Below are positions 43,131-54,247 of a DNA stretch of 64,000 nucleotides, in pieces (position 1 is the first letter of the stretch; every line of letters begins with the position of its first letter). Below the pieces are notes generated by a model that was not told the DNA's origin, searched no databases, and was given only the letters and a program-made list of their open reading frames with translations. This DNA comes from Ornithodoros turicata (lineage: Eukaryota; Arthropoda; Arachnida; Ixodida; Argasidae), in NCBI RefSeq assembly GCF_037126465.1, contig NW_026999401.1:208501-272500 (forward strand), written 5' to 3'. Position numbers and translations under genes: made by a program.

Positions 43131-44640
43131 GTGGCATCCCTGGTGGCACAAAAGTGTGGACGTGCCGTTAGGTTAGAAATCGTAAAAGTTTCCTCGTCCC
43201 TTCTGGTGCTCTCCCTCAACTCTTCGATGCTCTCTGTTGCCCGATGTACTTGAAGATACGAGATCGAATTCCGGTGCTTTAGAATCAGCCCGTTCAGATA
43301 TTGTGGCGCTCCAGAACAAGAATCTAGCACACGACACCCAAGTATCACAGATAATCTTTCCCTCTCGCTGCACGTCCCCATCTTGCAGACAATGGGACAA
43401 AGGAGAGATGCTAGTAACATTAACAACAAACGTTTAATTGTACGGTTGAAACAGTGGTGGTTCTGCTACGCGGAATTATACGGAAAAATAACGGCGGGAA
43501 ATTGCAATACCCAGTCAGCGGTCCGATTACAGTAGCCTCGTAACAAATTCGATTCAACTAACAAAGTCCTTGCAGATGGTGGTACCTAGAAGTCCTATCT
43601 GTATGAGGAAGTCGGTAGCAGTCCTGTCGATTCCTTAGACGATTTCTGCGTTGGTCCCACGTGGTCCAAAGTCTGATGGGGGTGGTGATTCGCGCTTCAC
43701 TTCACTGACTTGGTATGCACAGGCAAAATCATAACTTCAAAAATTCTACATAAAAGCGTCAGTAATATAGGAGGCTGGTACGGCCACGTCCAATTCATTT
43801 TCACATTTTCAAAGTCTTCACTCTCTTTTTATGCGTTGCGTTTGGTTATTTTCTCACTGTACACGTCGCCGTCAGGGATCAGGTGTTTTGCCTTATATCG
43901 GTACCTATTCCCCCCTTCGTCCCCTTTGCCCCCCACCCCTGAACAACAACATGTGTGCAGGTAGTGACATCTTGTTTCCTACATTCTCCTTAATACAAAT
44001 GGATGAACGTTTGGTGGGGAATATGAGAGACTATTCTCTTTGATAACATTTCGTCCCTGGACGCCCTCTAATCTTACAGTCTTAAAGTAGCGCAGGAGTC
44101 ATTTTTAACACACTGTTTTCTTCCTATAAAACTGCTAAGTGGGCCAGTAAGATGCACCATGCGAGGTAATTCACACCACAGAGTCATAATTATCGCGGAA
44201 ATTAAATTTGAAGTACGCCGCAAAAAGCGACCGTGCGCGACGGCGGTGAAGAGCAGTACCATCCTGTGATCCGCCTGGAACCTCACGCTGGCGCTATAAG
44301 GAGAACGCTCTCTGATTGGTCCACAGAAATGTCGTCTGCTACTCGGCTGTTCGGGGTTCCGAAAAAGCCTTTCTCCTGGCTCAGCAATGCTTCGGCCGCT
44401 CCTTCTATCCCCAATTCTCCGGGAGAACTGGCAAAACTGGCTTACTTAATTTGAAATTGAATTTAAAATTTTAAAATTTGAATTTAATTCTTAATGTGAA
44501 AAATTTTTGGATGGCCCTCTGTACCCCTTTAATCGACGATCGAGGCCGAACCCGAAACGAAATATTTCTTTCTCGCGTTGAACTGAACCGAAATAGAATT
44601 ATGTATCTCTCGATTTTTTTTTAAGTATCTCTTCATTAAA
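43131..44640. other. Gene B first intron, unassigned part
   Basis: No finger, mini-exon or terminal repeat recognised. TGTCGTCTGCT occurs at about 44,330. Short frames (e.g. 43,710-43,964) lack domains. Confidence 0.35.
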
Positions 44641-45126
44641 AAAACATGTGAACCTGGCCGAACTGCACGTCCGTAGGAGGGCTGCACGCTTATCGCTGTT
44701 TCACAAGTTCTACCATTCTCCTGCCATCAGGTCATCCCATATCGATCCTCCTCAGAGAATATCATCTCGCATCGACCACGAACTCAAAGTCGCCCGCTTA
44801 AAATGTAACACTCAATCATTTTCAAATTCCTTTTTCCCCCAAGTCTGCCATTGATTGGAATAACCTCCCGCCCCACATGGTTACCATAACTGACCCGTCT
44901 CAATTTCGTAATTCTATCTCGAGTTAATAAATCTTGCGTCATTTACGATACGTTGTGTAACCTACTTGTATAACGTTCTTGTTGTTGTTTCCATTTGTTG
45001 TTGCTGTTTTACTGCCTTTTTTTTTTTCTATCTATTATCTTTTTCCTCACTTCCTGTAACCCACTCCTCCCACGTAACGCCCGTATGGGACTTTTGGGAG
45101 CTCAGTAACTTGATTGATTGATTGAT
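44640..45126 (+). pseudogene. Non-LTR 3' fragment with (TTGA)n tail
   Basis: HELKVARLKCNTQSFSNSFFP then, after a frameshift, IDWNNLPPHMVTITDPSQFR follow the tail of a CR1-type ORF2. The 3' end is (TTGA)n at about 45,112-45,126. 5'-truncated. Confidence 0.75.
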
Positions 45127-45732
45127 GTGGTTACCGGTTTGCGAAACGGTTCAGGCATAATGTGCGTTGTGAGAGCTCGGAACTATTAAACTATAAACTA
45201 GAAAACTAGAAACTATTAAACTATACGATTTACACGGCGGATTGAGCAGCATTGCCAAAGAAATTCGAAACCGAAAATGAACACAATAATCGAAGCCCAA
45301 GAGACCGCCGCTGAGTGCAGGCGACCAACGGGATATCTGCCGTCGGAAGCGGCTGGGTCAACGTGGTATCATTTGCAGAATGTGTAGAGTACTTTGAGGA
45401 TAGGAGGAACGTCAGAGCAGCGTCAGCCAACTGCTAACACCTCTGTTAAAGCAGAATTGACAGTGGAGAGTCAGCGGGTCAGAGCATAATTTCGAACTGT
45501 TTTTCAGAAGTAAGTAATGAAAGCCGTAAAGTAAATTTATGTAGTAAAATGCTACAATGCAGTTCCTGTCATTCTAAGACTTTCAGTCACTCCCACCCAC
45601 CCTCGTTTTACGAACGGTTCTACGAGAACACCGTGCCGTTTGTAAATCGTAAATTGACGGTTGACTGCAGCCCTTTCCTCTTGTTGTATACGATGAAACG
45701 GCCCTGTTCATAGCAATTTTTTATACTCTTAC

Positions 45733-46549
45733 CAGAGTTGTACACGTTACTCGAAAAAAGTAGTTGATTACAATTACTGTTACTACTGCGCGAAAAGTAA
45801 TTCTTTACCGTTACAGATTACTTCATCAAAAATGTAATACGTTACCGATTAAAAACGTAATGCGTTACTTTTCCTGTTACTTTTATATTGTGGGCCATAG
45901 CAAAAGCCAACAAGCCTGCAGTGAATGCAACCATGCAGCTCTTGTTGCAAATTCTAATATGACACACCAACATACACGATAAGTGAAATTCACAAATACA
46001 TTTGAAAGAAACATACAAAACACATACACACGTTTATTACAGATTTATATACACATTTAAAACAACATCGAAACATTGTTATGTTCAGCCCGCACCATTT
46101 ATCAATACAGTCACCTATTTTACTGTTGCTCCAGTAGGTCCAGGTTTTAAGGGATTATCGTATTACTGTGGTGTGCATGGAACACGTGTGGACTAGAGAC
46201 GGCCGTCACAGTTACTTCTTGCGTCATTGCTTCAGTCGAACTCCTGGTGGAACAGAAGAACAGATTGGCTCGCTGAGAAGAGTTGCTAGTGTTGACAGAA
46301 GGTTAAAAAGTAATTGATTACTCGGTAATCGATTGATTTAATTAATCGATTGATCGATTTAATTAATTAATCGATCGCATTAATTAAAAGTAACCATGTG
46401 ATTACTCAGTAATCGATTACCGAAAATTTTAATCAGATTACTTGAAAAATTACTTGCTTACAAAATTAACTGACTACGTTAAAAATTACTGAAAAAAGTA
46501 ATTGATTACTAGTAACGCAATTACCAGTAATGCGTTACGTACAACTCTG
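45733..46549. mobile_element. hAT element (CAGAGTTGTAC) inserted at a splice acceptor
   Basis: Ends CAGAGTTGTAC...GTACAACTCTG with perfect 8-bp duplication ACTCTTAC (45,725-45,732 and 46,550-46,557). The target is the pyrimidine tract of mini-exon c, and the duplicated 8 bp recreate ...ACTCTTACCAACAG before the exon. The interior is full of GTAATCGATTAC-like words and (TTAA)n. Confidence 0.95.
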
Positions 46550-46563
46550 ACTCTTACCAACAG

Positions 46564-46620
46564 GTGAGGAACGAGACCGTTGAACCTGTCGCCAAGCCGT
46601 GCCCCCGTGGAGAGAAACAG
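46564..46620 (+). CDS. Gene B mini-exon c (57 nt, phase 0-0)
   Basis: Short member of the series: VRNETVEPVAKPCPRGEKQ, 19 residues. It lacks six codons (the GRGGE-type segment), an exact multiple of three. Acceptor CTCTTACCAACAG (rebuilt by the hAT duplication), donor GTGCGT. Confidence 0.5.
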
Positions 46621-46908
46621 GTGCGTTATACTGATCATCGATGCATTACGTGTCATTTGCAGGATGTGTAGTGTACTTTGAGGATTGGGAGCAGTGTCAG
46701 TCTGCGAACCCCTGGTGAATTTGTGAACCCCTCTTTTGTTTGTGGGTATGATGTTCCCACCCCTCATTGTCCTCCGGACCCTCGGGTTTTTTTTTAAATA
46801 AATAATTTTGTGAGGAACGTGTGCCGTTTGTAAGTCAAGGGTTGAGTGTGTGCCTTTCCTCTTGTTGTATGACAAAACGGCCCAGTTCACCGCACTCTTA
46901 CACAACAG

Positions 46909-46983
46909 GTGACGGACGAAATGAGCATGAGGTGCGAGACCGTTGAACCTGTCGTGAAGTCATACCCTAGCGGAGAGGAACCG
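46909..46983 (+). CDS. Gene B mini-exon d (75 nt, phase 0-0)
   Basis: VTDEMSMRCETVEPVVKSYP... ending SGEEP. The donor GTGAGT is the best of the series. The usual CGEKQ ending is SGEEP here. It lies only 345 nt after exon c, so most of one unit is missing between them. Confidence 0.55.
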
Positions 46984-47394
46984 GTGAGTCCACTGATTAT
47001 ATCAACGTGTTAGTATGTTATCAATATATATCAATAATACGTGACCTAACTAATTTGAATCGTCATTAGTAGGGGCCAGAATTTTAGTGAATTGAAGCGT
47101 TGTGAGAAGGCAGGTTCGACGTTATATTTTGCTGTGGTGGGCAAGAAGCAGGAAAAACGTGTTGACTGATAGGCTGATAAAGCTGATAGTATTCACCAGC
47201 ATGCTTTCAATGACGTAGGGGGCTCAGGTTGTCCGTAAACGCCTAAGTGCGATGTTTTCAGGGTGGCCTGCCTTTTTATGGACTCTGTTGAATTGTAGCC
47301 TTTTTTATAGGTGCTCATGAGAGTGCGCCTTTTCAGTCTCATGTTGCATTTTTGCTTTTCATTTCTGCATGTTTGCGCTTTTTCCTTCTTATTA

Positions 47395-47603
47395 CTGCAA
47401 ATGTATTTTTATTCGCGGTGTATTAATTTTCGCGAAACGCATTTGGGAAGTTATTCGCGAGTATTTAATTTCGCGATTCCAGGTCTGTTTCCTTCAGCGG
47501 GATCAATGTCGAGCTGTGTTCACGAGTACAATTTTTTGCGTTTTTTTTAGCGGTCGCAAAATTCGCGAAAATTAATGCATTGCGAATAAAAATACGTTTG
47601 CAG
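47395..47603. mobile_element. Mariner-like MITE (CTGCAAATGTATTTTTATTCGC)
   Basis: Inverted ends of about 24 bp with TA on both sides. Units e-f and g-h lack it at the matching place (TTTTATTTTTGCGTTTGG at about 48,485), giving an empty site. Subterminal AATTTCGCGA words recall 2,331-3,054. Confidence 0.85.
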
Positions 47604-47960
47604 TACGTGTTTGGTTTTCTTCCGTACTTTGGTTTGGTACAAGAGGATCATGTATATATTACCACGTTCATATGACACAGAGCGTCATTTTGAACTATTT
47701 TCAGAAATAAGTAAACAGTACCGCTACCCGTAAAGTAAATTAATGTCGTAAAATGTCACAACGCAGTTCCTGTCATTCTGAGACATCCAGGTTCCCCCAC
47801 TCACCCTGAACTTCTGTGTGAGAATCACTCTTTTTTTTGTGAACAATTTTCGGAAGAATGCATGCCATTCGTAAATCGACGGTTGACTCTGTGCCTTTCC
47901 TCCTGCTGTACGACGAAACAGCCCAGTTCATCACTTTTTTTATACACTCTTACCCAACAG

Positions 47961-48035
47961 GTGACGAATGAGATAGGGAGAGGAGGCGAGACCGTTGAAC
48001 CTGTCGCCAAGGCATATCCCTGTGGAGAGAAACAG
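47961..48035 (+). CDS. Gene B mini-exon e (75 nt, phase 0-0)
   Basis: VTNEIGRGGETVEPVAKAYP... ending CGEKQ, the copy closest to the apparent consensus. Acceptor ACACTCTTACCCAACAG, donor GTGTGT. Confidence 0.6.
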
Positions 48036-48840
48036 GTGTGTCTACTGATTATATATCGATATGTTACTGGCCCTAATTTTCATTGTCATTAGTAGGGCCC
48101 AGAATTTTATACACTTGCCTATAAATGCCTATGGACGTCCCTCTGTTTATGAGAAGACCAGTTCAAAGTTATATTTTGCTATGGTGGCAAGAAGCAGGAA
48201 AAATGCATTGACTGATAGGCAGACAAAGCTGATAGTGCCTGCCGGCATGCTTTGCGCAGCGGCACTACAATATCAATGACATAAGGGCTCAGCGCATCTA
48301 TAAATGCCCAAGTGAGACATTTTGAGGGTTGCATGCCTTTTTATCGACTCTATTGAATTGTAGACTTCTTTAACATTTTCAGATGTCGTAACAGCCTTTT
48401 TTACGGGCGCATACGAGAGTGCGGCTTTCAGTCTCCTGCTGCATTTTGCTTTTCGTTTCGGCATGTTTGCACCTTTTTGTTCTTTTATTTTTGCGTTTGG
48501 TTTTCTTCAGTACCTTGGTTTGCTAGAAGGGGTTCATGCATACTACCATGTTCATGCGACACAAAGGGTGACTTTTGAACTATTTTCAGAAATAAGTAAT
48601 GAACACTGCTAAAAGGAAAGTAAATTAACGTTGTAATGTGTCACAATGCAGTTCCTGTCATTCTGAGACACCTCCACTCACCGTGAACCTCTATTTGTGA
48701 ATCCCTCATGTTACGAACGGTTTTACGAGGAACTTTTACTTTTTCTTTTCGTAAATCGAGGGTTTACTGTGTGCCTCTCCTCCTGTTGTATGACAAAACA
48801 GCCCTGCTCATCACTTTTTTTATGCACTCTTACCCAACAG

Positions 48841-48915
48841 GTGACTAACGAGCTGGACATTAGAGGGGAGACCGTCGAACCTGTTGCCAAGTCATGCCCC
48901 CGTGGAGAGAAACAG
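48841..48915 (+). CDS. Gene B mini-exon f (75 nt, phase 0-0)
   Basis: VTNELDIRGETVEPVAKSCP... ending RGEKQ. Against copy e, five codons differ only at a synonymous third position, mostly in the GETVEPVAK core, whereas amino-acid changes cluster at residues 5-8 and 18-21. Confidence 0.6.
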
Positions 48916-49417
48916 GTGTGTTATACCGATTATCGATATGTTGCATGTCATGATTAATTTTAATTGTCGTTAGTAGGGCCCGGAATCTCGGGCATTTGCC
49001 CATAAATGCCTACAGACGACCCTCTCTTTACAAACGTCCCTAGTAGCATAATTTGTTACTAGAACGCCGTGGTAATGTGTTACTGAAATGTTGCAGAAAT
49101 GTGGCTAATGTCGTCTTGAAAATTCGTTACAGCAACGTTGCTGGAAAACATTTCTGCAACATTGTGACAGCACTAGAACCATGTTTCCCCAACACAAATA
49201 CAATATTGTGGCTACATTTCTGTCATGTTTCCATAATATTGTAACACCGTTACAGCAATATTCTTCAACGCACACACAATACTGTGGCAAGTTTTTGGGT
49301 AATGTTTTTTGCTTCTGTTTTGCAAATGTTGCCTCTATTCGTATTTGTGTTGGAAAAATATGGCTGTAATCCTGTCTCAATGTTGCAGCAGTGTAACAGA
49401 AATGTTGCCTTAATATG

Positions 49418-49830
49418 AGGGTTGATCAAAAGGTTCCCGGACTGATTTTATTGCTGATCGACAGAGGGCAGCACGAGGTTGTGGTGGCCCCATCTGGGAG
49501 GTATAAGCGTACCACTTGGCGTCTCCCAATGTACTCTGGGACCAGAGCTATTAGCAGTTTTCTGGTCTCAGGCAGGACCCTGCCCGCGATTTCGTCATGA
49601 ACACCAAACGTGAGCAGAGAACAAACGTCGAGTTTTTTTTATCAAACTTGGGAAATCTGCAGCGGAGACATCTGAGATGATTCGGCAGGCCTATGCCGAT
49701 GAATAAGTGAGCCGGACAACACGTTTTGTGTGGAACGCACTTTTTAGAAGTGGCAGGACTTCACTGGACGACGATGAACCGCCAGGAAGACCATCCACAA
49801 GCAGCACGGCAGAACTCTGCTGCATTTTCT
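49418..49830 (+). pseudogene. Mariner transposase N-terminal fragment
   Basis: Starts with a mariner-like end (TATGAGGGTTGATCAAAAGG). Then REQRTNVEFF, after a frameshift SAAETSEMIRQAYADE, a stop, and TTRFVWNALFRSGRTSLDDDE with GRPSTSST: the helix-turn-helix and GRP portion of a mariner transposase. The DDD catalytic domain is missing. Inactive. Confidence 0.85.
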
Positions 49831-50370
49831 TCGTTTTCTTCTACATTTGTCGTATTGTGCACAAAAAATTTGTCCCTGCTGGCCACACTGGTAACGCTGA
49901 AGTACTGTATCGCAAAAGTTTGAGTTGTATTCGTGTTGGAAAAATATGGCTGTAATGCTGTCTCAATGGTGCAGCAAAGTAACAAAAATGTTGCCTTAAT
50001 ATTGTACTTTTGTAGGAAAACTACGGCTGTAAGGCTGTCTCACTGTTGCAGCAGCATAACACAAACATTCCCTCCATGTTTTATTTGTGTTGAAGCAATG
50101 TGGCCAGGACGCTGTCTGAATGTTGCGGAAATGTTCTCCAGCGTAGTTGCTGGTAACCAGGGCCAGTGCTAGGGGTGTGCGTGGCCTGTTTCACACCAGC
50201 AGTAACGAAAAGATAAGAAATGATAAGATTTTCGCAGGTGGGAGATTTTAGCAGTACGGGAAATGGCAGCAGGAGAGAAGGGTGCGAAATCCTCGGTATA
50301 GCTCGCAGGGTTAGCAGATTTTTCTTAAAAGTGGGACTTTTCCTCATCACATGACGGAATGGCACATAAC

Positions 50371-51254
50371 TAGGGGTGTGCGAATCCGAATATTTTAAGT
50401 CGAATCGAATGGGGGGAAAAATTCCGAATATCGAATCGAATATTCGTGCAAAATTTACAATATGTGACTTTCGCACTAAAAGTTTCCATTTTGTGGCCCA
50501 TGGCTTTAGTGTAATTTTTCTGGCATTAACTGTCACAAGAGAGACACGCAATTCTTCTGTTTAAAGCCCCTACTCTTTAATGTTACATGAGAGTGCTTCC
50601 TGCTTTTCAGGTGAGCCTACACTTACTGGAGTACTGGAGTGGTTACCTTCATTTCAAAATTTTATGTCAGGCAGTAGCATGTTATACGGATGAGGCTGTA
50701 ATTGTTTCAGACAACCACAGGCCATTTGTGGAACAAACGAATTGGCATCCTGCCTCAGCTTTGCCATGTACACCCTTTAGTTTCTTTGCACTCGCCCTAG
50801 GAAGTTGCACTACTGAAATTTTAGACGTAAAGGACATCTTTAAGGCAACTTTCTTGTTTGTGGGCTGTAGTCATTATTCAAGAGTCCTAACTTTTTAAAG
50901 GCAACCTCACAGACATCAAATCAAAGTCCCTCGTCGGCACTGCTAAACTGCATGTTGGAGGGGCGCCACCCCTTCCACAGACGATATCTATAAAACTAAC
51001 TTTGGATAACGTTATCTTAAATGAAACACCGTCCCGTCTGTGTTGGTCCTGCAGCAAGAGCAATTTCGTAATGCAGGCTTCACCTCATGCACGGAAGCAT
51101 CAGGTGAAGCCCACTTTCGGGTTTTGTCGTTCATATTCGTGGAATAGTCGAATATTCGAAAAATCGAATATTGGATATTCGATTCGCGAATCGAATTGTT
51201 CGAGCGTTTGATATTCGATTCGAATTCGAGAATTCGAATATTCGCACACCCCTA
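50371..51254. mobile_element. hAT-like element (TAGGGGTGTGCGAAT)
   Basis: Ends TAGGGGTGTGCGAATCCGAA and GAATATTCGCACACCCCTA, with subterminal AATCGAATATTCG repeats. Flanks share ACATAAC, but I could not place an exact 8-bp duplication. Confidence 0.8.
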
Positions 51255-51748
51255 CTAACATAACACATTGTTCTCTCATTTGAGTGCGATTACGTGCATA
51301 CTTGATATTTAAGAAAAAGGTAATCCCTGGTTGAGGGCTTCGTGCGTGGGGCCTATGCAAGCTCGGGCCCTATGGCGGTCGCCTTACTCGCCTACCCCTA
51401 TCGCCGGCCCTGCTGGTAACAAATTTTCACGGGGACATTACCCACGTTTGCGTAATGTTTGAGGTAACTATTGCAAAATATTGGGAGACTATAGGGTACG
51501 GATGAGTAATGTTGCTTTTGAAGGTGACTGACGAATGTTCAGAAATGCCTTCTCTGATAGGATGATAAAGCTGATACTATCCAGCAGCATGCTTTGTGTG
51601 GTGGTGTTACATAATCAGCGATGTCGTTTGAATCAGTTTTCCGAGGAATGCAGCCCATTCATAAATCAAGGGTTGACTTTATGCCTTTTCTTCTGTTGTA
51701 TGATGAAACATTCCTGTTCATTACTTTTTATACACTCTTACCCAACAG

Positions 51749-51823
51749 GTGATGGACGAGATGGAGAGAGGAGGCAAGACCATTGAACCTGTTGCCAGGT
51801 CACACTCCTGTGGAGAGGAACAG
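51749..51823 (+). CDS. Gene B mini-exon g (75 nt, phase 0-0)
   Basis: VMDEMERGGKTIEPVARSHS... ending CGEEQ. Acceptor ACACTCTTACCCAACAG, donor GTGTGC. GKTIEP replaces GETVEP. Confidence 0.55.
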
Positions 51824-51961
51824 GTGTGCCTACGGATTATCGATACCTTACGTGTCGTAATTAATTTTAATTGTCGTTGGTGGGGCCCGGAATTTTAGGC
51901 GTTTGCCGACCCCCCCGTTTACAAACACGTGACGTCATGAGAAGACAGATTCAACGTTATA

Positions 51962-52172
51962 CAGGGTGTTCAAAATTAAGCTTTCACAAGCGCTACGCAA
52001 ACACAGCGATGACAGGAAACCGGATGATAACTTTATGCTACTTGTGTAAGAAACAGGTGCTGCTAATTATGTAGCACCTGTTTCTTACTCAAGGAGCAGA
52101 AAAAGTAGCACCAGTTTTCTTTTGTTCGCCTATTTATAAAGTGCTAGTGAAAGCTTAATTTTGAACACCCTG
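51962..52172. mobile_element. Mariner-like MITE (CAGGGTGTTCAAAATTAAGC)
   Basis: Inverted ends of about 26 bp, TA on both sides. Unit e-f reads GTTATATTTTGCTATGG (about 48,158) at the same place, the clean empty site. A central hairpin around AGAAACAGGTGCT is present. Confidence 0.95.
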
Positions 52173-52274
52173 TATTTTACTGTAGTGGCCAAGGAAGGGG
52201 AAAATGCGTTGACTGATTGGCTGATAAAGCTGATAGCACCCGCCAGCATGACTTGCGTAGCAGTGTTACATAAT

Positions 52275-53352
52275 TAGGGAGTGACTTTTTCGTGTTAAAC
52301 CCAATTCTGCCCGGTTATTCCCCCCCGAACTGACCTCCGACCAGTTCGGGTTAAACCCGATTTCTCCCCGAATTTCAGTCACTATGAAATGGTCGAGTGA
52401 CGTGTCCACTGAAGACGAACGAAGGTCGCCACGTGTAGCACACGTAAGAATGGGTCACTTACGTTCCCAGCAGTACACCCATGTTGTGTCAACACTGTCT
52501 ATGCCTTCGGGGATTACTGCTGGAAGGTCACGATCCTGCAAAAAACAAAACAAAAAAAATTATAACTAAAAAGAGAGATTGAATTGAATTGAATTGAATT
52601 TATTTAAACTTTACAATGCTTAATGAACAGTTCCGTTTATACAGATGGAAGACCCAAAGGGAAAAGTATCCCGGTTAAAGGGTCTTCCGTGTGACATACA
52701 AAGATTAGAGCCATGAAAAAATGCAAAGGTAAAAACAATACACAAGCATAATACACGAAATACATAAACAAATTAATACATGAAAACAATGCACAAAGAT
52801 ACACATGTAATAGCAAGGCATGCGCTAGACACAGCTGCACATCTTTGTGCCCCAAATCAGTAATATTATCATATGTAATATATAGTTAAATTGTTAAGTT
52901 AACCTTTATACATTTTTGACAGCAAAAAATATTTCACTAGTTCTTTAAATTCAGAAAAGTTTTTGACGCTTTTTATGTTTGGTGGCACGCTGTTCCATTC
53001 ATTTACACTACGAAAAAAAAAAAAAGTTAGTTTCCCGTAGTTAGCCTTAACGGTAGGGAAGTTAAAGACACCTTCAGCCCCTGCTCTCGTGCGGTGAACA
53101 GCTCTAAGTTCATCGTAGTTCATGGCTACAGAAAGGAGGTGTCCGCTCAAAACGCCAAATGTTATATGTAGTATGTGTTGAAAAGATTAGGAAAAGACTT
53201 AATAGGCAACAGGAGAAACAAAAAAAAAACGATAACACCCGATGGCACAATTATCGCCTGATATTTCCCCAAATTACACATTTAAAAATAGCGCCCGATT
53301 TTTAACCAATGGAATCTCAGAGAGGCATTTAACCCGAAAAAGTCACTCCCTA
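52275..53352. mobile_element. hAT element (TAGGGAGTGACTTTTTCG) carrying a nested LINE
   Basis: Inverted ends TAGGGAGTGACTTTTTCG... with perfect 8-bp duplication TACATAAT (52,267-52,274 and 53,353-53,360). Same terminal style as 10,831-11,169. Confidence 0.95.
52570..53150 (-). pseudogene. CR1-like non-LTR 3' end nested in the hAT element
   Basis: The minus frame RSVNEWNSVPPNIKSVKNF...FKELVKYFLLSK is a non-LTR ORF2 tail. The 3' end is (AATTC)n at 52,578-52,605. 5'-truncated. Confidence 0.8.
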
Positions 53353-53913
53353 TACATAATGAATGACGTAGGGGCAAACGACATCTATAAATGCATAAGT
53401 GTGACGTTTTCAGGGTTGCCTGCCTTTTTATCGACTCTACCGAATTGTAGACTTCTCTAACATTTTTAGATGTCACAACAGCCTTTTTTACGGGTGCAAA
53501 TGCACCTGTCAGTCTCATGCTGCATTTTGCTTTTCGTTTCTGCATGTTTGCACTTTTTTTTTCCTGCATTTGGTTTCAGTACCTTGGTTTGCTAGAAGGA
53601 AGTTCATGTGTATTACCATTAATGTGTATTACACAGGGCGCCATTTTGAACTATTTTCAGAAATGCGTAATAGAATACCGCTAAGCGTAAAGCAAATTAA
53701 TGTTGTAAAGTGTCACAGTTCCTGTCATAGCGAGTCCTTCAGGTCCGTCCCCACTCACGGTGAACCTCTACTTGTGAATTTGATGAATGAACATTTTTTA
53801 CGAACAGAACACGTGCCATTCGTAAATCAAGGCTTGACTGTGTGCCTTTCTTCCTGTTGTATGATGAAACTTCCCTGTTCATCACTTTTGTTTTTATACG
53901 CTCTTACTAACAG

Positions 53914-53988
53914 GTGGTGGACAAGATGGTGAAAGCAGGTGAAACCATTCGAGCTGTAGTCAAGTTGTACCCCTGTGGATGGAAACTG
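53914..53988 (+). CDS. Gene B mini-exon h (75 nt, phase 0-0)
   Basis: VVDKMVKAGETIRAVVKLYP... ending CGWKL. Acceptor CTCTTACTAACAG, donor GTGTGT. It is the most diverged copy and shares the KL ending with copy b of gene A. It is the last mini-exon before the 145-nt exon in its gene, as b is in gene A. Confidence 0.55.
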
Positions 53989-54247
53989 GTGTGTCTATTG
54001 ATTATCGCTATATCAGTTATTTAATTACCCGTGAAATAGCTTACTAACTTAATCTGTCGAGTGATTAAAACCCTTAAGGTCACCCATTCTTATTTTCATT
54101 TGCTGTGGTTCAGGTAATCGTCGACTGGTACTGCGATCGAGGTTACGCTTTTTCACCCGTAAAAGAGACCCAAAGCCCCGCTTGCAAAAGAGAGTACATA
54201 TATCTCTTTTTATTATACGTCATGGGAAGGGAACCCAGTTTCGGAAG

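Larger units (their letters stand above)
49035..51515. repeat. Insertion block between mini-exons f and g
   Basis: About 2.5 kb absent from other units. Several diverged copies of ATGTTGCAG(A/C)A(A/G)TG words occur at 49,080-49,400, 49,950-50,160 and 51,420-51,510, with a mariner fragment and a hAT element nested within. Confidence 0.6.
46564..53988 (+). repeat. Tandem array of exon-bearing units in gene B
   Basis: Six mini-exons (c-h) lie in tandem units. Exon-to-exon spacing is 880 bp between e and f, and 841 (d-e) and 866 (g-h) once identified insertions and their target duplications are removed. Between f and g a block of about 2.5 kb of other elements is inserted. Each complete unit has the same order: acceptor, exon, 'ttagtagggccc', 'ctgatagg', 'gcctttttatcgactct', a small fold-back beginning CCGTGAACCTC and ending ATCGAGGGTTTACTG, then the next acceptor. 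Introns carry many indels while the exons carry none except the six-codon loss in c. Confidence 0.85.

Noticed and set aside
50371..51254. Exact 8-bp target duplication for the TAGGGGTGTGCG element
   Set aside because: Flanks share ACATAAC but offset by several bases; I could not place an exact duplication and do not claim one.
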